Below are positions 58,807 to 64,000 of a stretch of 64,000 nucleotides of DNA, piece after piece (position 1 is the stretch's first letter; each line of letters starts with the position of its first letter). The notes beneath the pieces were generated by a model that saw only the letters and a list, made by a program, of their open reading frames with translations, was not told the DNA's origin and did no database searches. Both the position numbers and the translations under genes were made by a program. Origin of the DNA: Glycomyces sp. TRM65418. GTDB lineage: Bacteria > Actinomycetota > Actinomycetes > Mycobacteriales > Micromonosporaceae. The stretch spans positions 124,001 through 188,000 of the forward strand of contig NZ_JAJFAX010000002.1 of assembly GCF_019710475.1 (NCBI RefSeq). The letters are read 5' to 3'.

Positions 58807-59685
58807 ATGACCCACACGGATCTCGCCGACCGCATCACCGCCACCAGCTACCTCCCCACGCTCGGCCCGATCCACCCCCACGAGCGCCGCCCCGAACTGT
58901 GGCAGCAGGTGCTGGACAACAACGGCACCGGCGGGTTCCTGCCGTTCGATAAGGCTCGCGTGTGGGGCGGGCTCAAGCAGGACGCGATCCTCACCGACCG
59001 CATCACCGCGGGCGACGACTTCGCTCTGGTGCCGGTGCTCGACCGGAGCGGACCCGGCACCGTGGACGTGTACTGCTACGGCAACCTCGACCAGGCGAAG
59101 CCGCGCGGTGCCGACCTCGCGGCGAAGGCCGCCGCCGATCACGGCACCGACCGCGCCCGCCTGAAATGGTTCACCACCGACACCGCCGAGACGGCAGCTG
59201 ACCGTGCGGTGCGCATCCAGCTCAAGACCTTCGAACCCGACACTGAACCCCCCTTCCCGGGCTGGGGCGTCGACGCCCTCACTGACCAGCCCCCGGGTGC
59301 CCGCGCTTCATTCGCCGGATTCGCCGCCCGCGCAAAAGACGGCTTCCCCTTCCTCGCCTCACGACTCGTCGAAGGCCTAAATGACGGCCCGATCCTCACC
59401 GTCCGGGACCTTGCACAGATCGTCGGCGCGATCGGCCCCATGCGGATCCTCCCCGACTCACTCGGCGTTCCCCGCCTGCTCCCGCAGTACTTCACGGTGC
59501 TCCCCGAGCACCGCGGCAACGGCTACGGCCGCTCCCTCTGGAACGCAGCAATGGCCTGGGGCCACGAACACGGCGCGGCCTACCAGCTCTTGCAGACCGA
59601 AATCGGTGGAGCCTCCGACCGGCTGTGCCAGTCAGACGGCCTAGCTTCGCTCAGCGTTCTTCACACTCACAAAGTCGCCTTCTGA
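58807..59685 (+). CDS. GNAT-family N-acetyltransferase
   Basis: A 292-aa protein. The C-terminal third carries the acetyl-CoA motif RGNGYG in YFTVLPEHRGNGYGRSLWNA, followed by HGAAYQLLQTEIGGASDRLC. The N-terminal 190 residues are an extra domain without a recognised family. It follows the RiPP precursor by 86 bp on the same strand, so it may acetylate the peptide, its leader-derived amine, or a target for self-protection; this is inference from position. The ATG at 58807 is used rather than 58759. Confidence 0.75.
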   Translation: MTHTDLADRITATSYLPTLGPIHPHERRPELWQQVLDNNGTGGFLPFDKARVWGGLKQDAILTDRITAGDDFALVPVLDRSGPGTVDVYCYGNLDQAKPRGADLAAKAAADHGTDRARLKWFTTDTAETAADRAVRIQLKTFEPDTEPPFPGWGVDALTDQPPGARASFAGFAARAKDGFPFLASRLVEGLNDGPILTVRDLAQIVGAIGPMRILPDSLGVPRLLPQYFTVLPEHRGNGYGRSLWNAAMAWGHEHGAAYQLLQTEIGGASDRLCQSDGLASLSVLHTHKVAF

Positions 59686-59694
59686 CCGAATAAG

Positions 59695-59708
59695 GGCCGG
59701 GCCCGGCC
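59695..59708. terminator. palindrome after the GNAT gene
   Basis: GGCCGGG/CCCGGCC is a perfect 14-base palindrome starting 9 bp after the GNAT stop. It is short and has no T-run, so its termination role is only likely. Confidence 0.45.
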
Positions 59709-60014
59709 GCGTACGCGACCCCGAAGTGTTGATAGACACGCAATCTTTGCCGAGACGAGGAGTCGTAAAGCAGTCACAAGCACCGGCAGGTGATGCTCGC
59801 TGAGGATCACCGGCGGTTCGGGACGCTCACCTAGATGCAGTCTGGAGTGTGTCCTGTAAGGGTCAGCTTGTCCTCCTCGAATGGAACCGCCGACAGGGTC
59901 AGCGATCGAGCGTGCCCTGCGCTCGGTATCGGGCCGCCGACATCGACCCGCAGCGGCGCCTCCTCGCCCGCATGAACCCGCCGGTCTTACGGCGCGAACA
60001 CTGCAAAGGGCCAT
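59709..60014. other. boundary region without a supported gene
   Basis: About 300 bp between the GNAT gene and the 3' end of the response-regulator gene. No gene, clear attachment core or terminal repeat was recognised. It marks the change from accessory to ordinary chromosomal genes and is the natural place to look for a right-hand attachment site. Confidence 0.4.
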
Positions 60015-60671
60015 TCACGACGGGTCGGTCAGGCCCGCTTCGTACGCGGTGATCGCCGCCTGGACCCGGTTCCTTGCGCCGAGCCGGACGAGGACGGCGC
60101 TCACGTGCGCTTTCACCGTTCCTTCGGAGATGTTCAGCTCCCGGGCGATCTCCTGGTTCGACAGGCCCCGACCCACGCCCGCCAGGACGTCCCGCTCCCG
60201 AGGGGTCAACGCGGCGACCCGCTCGCGGGCCGGTTCGATCCGGTCGAGCCTCCCGCTGTGCAGCTGCGCGATCACCCGCCGGGCGATCCCCGGCGACAGG
60301 TACGCGGCCCCGTCGGCGACGGCCTTCACCCCGATGATGAGCTCGCGCGGATCGGCGGCCTTCAGCAGGAACCCGCTCGCGCCCAACGCGAGCGCCCTCG
60401 CGACGTAGGCGTCCTCGTCGAAGGTCGTCAGCATGATCACCGCGGTCTCTGGAACCGCGCGGCGCAGCTCGGCGGCCGCCGCGAGACCGTCCATGCCGGG
60501 CATGCGGATGTCAAGCATGGCCACGTCCGGGCGGTGCGCGCGGGCGAGTCCGACGGCCCCGGCGCCGTTCCCGGCCTCGGCCACCACCGCGATCTCCGGA
60601 TCAGTGGCGAGGATGGCGGCCACCCCGCCGCGGATCATGGCCTCGTCGTCGGCCAGCAGTACCCGGATCAT
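60015..60671 (-). CDS. NarL/LuxR-type response regulator
   Basis: A 218-aa protein with an N-terminal receiver domain (phosphoacceptor Asp in RPDVAMLDIRMPGMD, acidic pair DDE near residue 8, conserved Lys in SGFLLKAADPRE) and a C-terminal LuxR helix-turn-helix (LTPRERDVLAGVGRGLSNQE and then IARELNISEGTVKAHV). Its start overlaps the kinase stop by 4 bp. It is the cognate regulator of that kinase. Confidence 0.92.
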   Translation of the reverse strand: MIRVLLADDEAMIRGGVAAILATDPEIAVVAEAGNGAGAVGLARAHRPDVAMLDIRMPGMDGLAAAAELRRAVPETAVIMLTTFDEDAYVARALALGASGFLLKAADPRELIIGVKAVADGAAYLSPGIARRVIAQLHSGRLDRIEPARERVAALTPRERDVLAGVGRGLSNQEIARELNISEGTVKAHVSAVLVRLGARNRVQAAITAYEAGLTDPS

Positions 60672-61651
60672 CGCCCCTCCTCCACGAGCCCGCCCGCCTC
60701 GGCGAGCGGCAGCACCGCCTCCACCGCGAACCCGCCGCCGCGGGGCCCGGCCTCAAAGGCGCCACCCAGCAGCCGCACCCGTTCCGCCAGGCCCATCAGG
60801 CCGCTCCCGGTGCCGTCCGCACCGGCCGCCGCCGCGCCCGCGCCATTGCGCACCACGATCCTCACCCTCCCCTCCCGCACCTCGACCCTGACGGTCACCG
60901 CCGCGCCGGGGGCGTGCCGGGTGGCGTTGGTCAGCGCTTCCTGGACCACTCGGTGCGCCGCCTGCGCCGCCAAGGGCGGCAAGCGGACCGGCTCGGTCTC
61001 CAGCGCCACCGTCATGCCCGCCGCCACGACGCGATCGACCAGTGCCTCGACCGTCTCGTCCGCGGGATCGGTCGGAGCCGGGCCCTGCCGCAGCACGCCG
61101 ATGGTCCGGCGGAGCCGGTCGGTCGCGTCGACCGCGTTGCGCCGCAGTGCCGCCGCGGCCTCGCGGTTCGCCTCGACCAGGTCCGGCGCCAGTTCCAGGG
61201 CGCCCGCACGGAGCGCGATCAGGGCCAGCTCGTGCCCGAGGGAGTCGTGCATGTCGGTGGCGATGCGGGCGCGCTCGCGGGCCTGGGCCCGGTCGGCCAC
61301 GAGTTCGCGTTCACGTTCGAGCTGCGCGACCCGCGCCTCCCGCGCCTGGAGGAGGTCGGCCTGCTGGCGGCGGAACCGACCGATCAGCCACGGCAGCACC
61401 ACGAACGATCCGAACGTCATCAGCGTGATGAACGGGTCCCGGTCGGCGACCAGACCGAGTGAAGCCCCCACGGCCGCGACGGCCCCGAGGATCCACCAGC
61501 CGTGGCGAGCCTGCAGCCGCCAGCCGTGGAGGTACGCAGCGGCGGCCACCGCGACGAGGAGGGCCTGCCGCGACATGGGCAGCGCGAACGTCGCCACCCC
61601 GTCGACCAGGCCGACCAGTGCGATGGCCGCCAAGAGCGCCGCGCCTCTCAC
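60668..61651 (-). CDS. NarL-type sensor histidine kinase
   Basis: A 327-aa kinase. N-terminal membrane helices (about residues 5-95, including LLVAVAAAAYLHGWRL and WWILGAVAAVGASLGLV) are followed by the HisKA_3 dimerisation box ERARIATDMHDSLGHELALI with the phosphorylated His, and an HATPase domain (VQEALTNATRHAPG; GSGLMGLAERVRLLGG). The short extracytoplasmic loops imply an intramembrane signal. GTG 61651 is chosen because it overlaps the stop of the upstream beta-lactamase-like gene (GTGA); the frame further upstream is antisense to nothing useful and lies inside that gene. Confidence 0.88.
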   Translation of the reverse strand: MRGAALLAAIALVGLVDGVATFALPMSRQALLVAVAAAAYLHGWRLQARHGWWILGAVAAVGASLGLVADRDPFITLMTFGSFVVLPWLIGRFRRQQADLLQAREARVAQLERERELVADRAQARERARIATDMHDSLGHELALIALRAGALELAPDLVEANREAAAALRRNAVDATDRLRRTIGVLRQGPAPTDPADETVEALVDRVVAAGMTVALETEPVRLPPLAAQAAHRVVQEALTNATRHAPGAAVTVRVEVREGRVRIVVRNGAGAAAAGADGTGSGLMGLAERVRLLGGAFEAGPRGGGFAVEAVLPLAEAGGLVEEGR

Positions 61652-63108
61652 GCGGCCGAGCCTACCGACCGCAGCCGGAGCAGGCGCGCGATCGCCGTCG
61701 CGGCTCCCGCGAGCGCCGCGCACAGCAGCGCGAGCGTGAGCGGCAGCGCGAAATAGCACACCGAAGACCAGGTCACGGTGCGCCCGCCCGAGGCGAGCGA
61801 GACCAGCGACGGGTAAGAGAGGAACAACGCCAGGGGGATCAGGACGGGAACGAGGCGCAGCCCGATCCGCCAGGCCGCCGTGCCGGCGCGCTTCGCCGCC
61901 CAACGGCGGGAGCGCGCGATCCCGGTGGCGCCGAGCGCGATCGCCGCCGCAGTCGCCGCGGCCAGGATCGACTGGGCGAGGGCGTCGCCACCGGGCTCGG
62001 CCGGGGTCTCACCGCGGGTCAGCGCGGCTAGCCCTTCCATGGCCGTCCAGGTGGCGTCAGCCATGCCGGCGCCGTTGGTGAGCACCGCGATGCCGTACCC
62101 GCTGTCGGGGTCGATCCATTGGACAGCGTTGTAGGTCATGAGGTTCCCGGAGTGGACGAGCGTGCCGTCGTCTTCGACACTCCAGCCCATCCCGTATTCC
62201 TCGACCGCCGAGGCCGTGTGCATCTCCCGCAGGCCGGCCTCGTTGACCAGTTGCGGGCCGTGGCCGTTCTGGCTGATGAGCCACTGGCCCATGTCGGCGG
62301 CGCTGGTGATGATGCCGCCAGAGCCGGAGTTGTCGAGCATGACGTCGTCCTCTTCGCGGGCGATCCATAGGCCGAACAGGGAGTTGTGGCCGAGGGCCGG
62401 TCGCACGAGCTCATCGCGGGTGGCGCTGTGGTCCATGCCGAGGGGCGCGAAGACGCGTTCGCGCATGAACGCCTCGAACGGTTGGCCGCTCGCGACCTCG
62501 ACCAGTCGCGCGGCGACGTTGAAGTTGGCGTTGCAGTAGGCGTACGCGGTGCCGGGGTCGGCGGCGAGGGCGTCGTCGCCGAGCTTCGCCACATAGTCCT
62601 CGAGGGACTCGGCGTCTTCGAGTTCGCGGACGTCGATCGTGGTGTCCTTGAGCCCGGAGGTCTGGTTCACGAGCTGGCGCACGGTCACCTCCTCGGCTCG
62701 GGGGTCGGCCATCGTGAAGCCCGGGAGCTGGTCGGCGACCGGTTCGTCGAGCGCGATCGCGCCCTCCTCGGCGAGGATCATGACGGCCATGGCGGTGAAC
62801 GACTTCGACACCGAGGCGACCCGCATCGGGGTGTCGGCGCTGACCTCGGTGCCGTCGGCGTCGTGGCCGTACCCGGCGGCGTGGACGATCTGGTCGTCGC
62901 GGGTCACGACGGCCGAGATGCCGGGGACGCCGGTGGCCTCGTATACGTCGCTCATGTAGGCGTCGATGGCCTCGGGGGTCGGCTCGATCGCGGGGGCGGC
63001 GGGCACCGGGGCAGCGAAACCGACCGCTGCGGTCGCAGCGATCGCGGTGGCGGTGAGGGCTCGGAGGAGTCGTGGGGCGACGGGTCGATGCGGCGTGCTC
63101 GGTTGCAT
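61648..63108 (-). CDS. membrane-anchored serine beta-lactamase-family protein
   Basis: A 486-aa protein. A signal peptide (LLRALTATAIAATAAVGFAA) is followed by a class C beta-lactamase/DD-peptidase-like domain with SVSK (S99-K102), YCN (Y191-N193) and a later HSG motif, then three C-terminal membrane helices (about residues 375-475). Such proteins act on cell-wall peptides or related esters. The start at 63108 lies 37 bp downstream of no other gene; the much longer frame upstream is spurious. Overlap with the kinase gene links enzyme and two-component system in one operon, suggesting wall-stress sensing. Confidence 0.85.
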   Translation of the reverse strand: MQPSTPHRPVAPRLLRALTATAIAATAAVGFAAPVPAAPAIEPTPEAIDAYMSDVYEATGVPGISAVVTRDDQIVHAAGYGHDADGTEVSADTPMRVASVSKSFTAMAVMILAEEGAIALDEPVADQLPGFTMADPRAEEVTVRQLVNQTSGLKDTTIDVRELEDAESLEDYVAKLGDDALAADPGTAYAYCNANFNVAARLVEVASGQPFEAFMRERVFAPLGMDHSATRDELVRPALGHNSLFGLWIAREEDDVMLDNSGSGGIITSAADMGQWLISQNGHGPQLVNEAGLREMHTASAVEEYGMGWSVEDDGTLVHSGNLMTYNAVQWIDPDSGYGIAVLTNGAGMADATWTAMEGLAALTRGETPAEPGGDALAQSILAAATAAAIALGATGIARSRRWAAKRAGTAAWRIGLRLVPVLIPLALFLSYPSLVSLASGGRTVTWSSVCYFALPLTLALLCAALAGAATAIARLLRLRSVGSAA

Positions 63109-63347
63109 GCTTTGAACCGTATGGATTCTCGGGCGCCGTGACCTCGGCCCGAAGACCCAAACGGCCGCGGCGCACCCCTGACGAAAGTCAGGGGTCGCCG
63201 CGCAGGCAGTGCGGGTCCGCGCAGGAAGCCCGAACCGCTCCCGGACCCGGGCTGGCCCAAGCCCTCGGGGGACGATCAGCCGACACGCGGTCGGCGCGGT
63301 GTGGCACGGGTCCGCCGCCGCGGTGCTGAACGCCCGAGCAGCCCGCT
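63109..63347. other. presumed promoter region of the beta-lactamase/two-component operon
   Basis: 240 bp with no supported gene or repeat. It should hold the operon promoter and the end of the TolB-like gene. Confidence 0.4.
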
Positions 63348-64000
63348 TCAGTCCGACCCCCGTCCAGGTCCGTCCACCGGCGGCGCGCTTGACGCGGCCT
63401 GGACGAGTTCGACCGGGCAGGCCTTCATGCCGGCCGTCAGATTGCGATGTTCTCCCGTCGCGATCGCCACATCGAAGACCGGGAGGCCGCCGACCGGCTC
63501 CGTGTAGGCGAGATTGGCGACATGCCAGCCGTCCTCGGCCTCCCACCAGACCGGAGAGGAGGCCACGATGCCGGCCCGGCCGAGATCGTGGACGGACCCA
63601 GTCTCCGGGTCCAGCAGGGAAAGCTGCGGCTCGAGCGCGCCGGGGTCCAATTCGGGCGTCGGCCAGGAGATGACTGCGAGCGGTCCGCCGTCCGGGCGCT
63701 GCGCGACCGCGGTGGCATGGTCCTGCCCAAGCGTCCTGACCGCTCCGTTCTCCAGGTCGAGTACCCGCAGCCGCCTTGGGTGCAGGCTCTCGCTCCCGAT
63801 CCGGACGCCCTCGACTGCGGCCGTGTCCTCGGCGAGGAAGACGACCGCGTTCGTCAGCGGCAGATGGTCCGAGACCGCCCCGTCCCAGGCGGTCAGCGTC
63901 TCCGACTCGCTCTCGGCGATCCGGCACAGCTGCCCTTCGCGCAGGAAGTACATGGTGGCCGAATCCGGCGACCAGCGCGGCGAGGCGCCTTCGGCCAGTT
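63348..64000 (-). CDS. TolB/WD40-like beta-propeller protein, 5' end outside the window
   Basis: Only the last 216 codons lie inside the window. Visible blade motifs are SPRWSPDSATMYFLREGQL, RLRVLDLENGAVRTLG, QLSLLDPETGSVHDLG and PVFDVAIATGEHRNLT, the pattern of TolB-like or prolyl-oligopeptidase (S9) propellers. The protein stops soon after, so the S9 catalytic domain that would normally follow is absent: it is either a pure propeller protein or a truncated peptidase. The true start is to the right of the window. Confidence 0.65.
   Translation of the reverse strand, partial: LAEGASPRWSPDSATMYFLREGQLCRIAESESETLTAWDGAVSDHLPLTNAVVFLAEDTAAVEGVRIGSESLHPRRLRVLDLENGAVRTLGQDHATAVAQRPDGGPLAVISWPTPELDPGALEPQLSLLDPETGSVHDLGRAGIVASSPVWWEAEDGWHVANLAYTEPVGGLPVFDVAIATGEHRNLTAGMKACPVELVQAASSAPPVDGPGRGSD

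Noticed and set aside
61648-63927. Beta-lactamase-family gene extended to 63927
   Set aside because: The extra residues are Arg/Gly-rich and overlap the TolB-like gene; the signal peptide starts at 63108.

Overview
The window is high-GC DNA (roughly two thirds G+C by eye) from an actinomycete. The signs are an XRE/DUF5753 regulator paired with a DUF397 protein, a HTH-TPR regulator, actinobacterial-type SPASM radical-SAM and PrgI/VirB4/TraG conjugation genes, GTG/ATG starts with GAAAGGA leaders and 1-4 bp stop/start overlaps. The genus cannot be fixed from the sequence. Most of the window reads as a genomic island: a defence-rich left third, an integrative-conjugative-element (ICE)-like middle, an accessory cargo zone, then ordinary chromosomal genes at the right edge.

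Left edge and defence region (1-20.5 kb). A decayed tyrosine-recombinase gene and a broken tRNA-Lys(TTT) suggest an old integration site. Three direct copies of a ~60 bp repeat (1129, 5393, 10549) bracket two modules. The first is an HsdS/HsdM pair without HsdR, with a small membrane protein upstream. The second is a five-gene type II CBASS operon: CD-NTase, free-standing E2, E1, JAB protease, TIR-SAVED effector. The second repeat directly abuts a decayed copy of the ICE regulator and its control region (4638-5390). Further right are a visibly lower-GC 728-aa CHAT protease, an IS transposase fragment, and a complete type III restriction-modification pair (mod-res).

ICE core (20.6-31 kb). A HTH regulator diverges, across an inverted-repeat-rich 500 bp control region, from a tightly overlapping conjugation operon: pilin-like protein, VirB6-like channel, PrgI/VirB3-like protein, VirB4 ATPase, lysozyme-like/M23 wall hydrolase, TraG/VirD4 coupling protein and a replication-relaxation protein. 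No intact integrase or classical relaxase was recognised. Palindromes of the form GGGTGGGNCCCACCC recur at 31509 and 33108.

Cargo (31-59.7 kb). A multi-pass membrane protein is followed by a long co-directional train of small unrecognised genes (33.4-44.9 kb). Many carry the same GAAAGGA leader and are separated by strong hairpins; they include a tandem family of four diverged paralogues and a DUF4192 protein. Next come a prepilin peptidase, a NACHT-ATPase remnant, a deaminase-toxin/immunity pair, a HTH-TPR regulator with a Nudix hydrolase, a TauD-like dioxygenase behind paired TTGACA palindromes, a DUF397/XRE pair, short genes of unknown function, a sulfotransferase and a four-repeat protein. 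Last is a compact RiPP locus: SPASM radical-SAM maturase, a 51-aa precursor ending in a CxC-containing GDDNPY tail, and a GNAT acetyltransferase.

Right edge (60-64 kb). A probable operon encodes a membrane-anchored serine beta-lactamase-like protein, a sensor kinase and a NarL-type response regulator, preceded by a TolB/WD40-like gene that runs off the window. This looks like resident chromosome.
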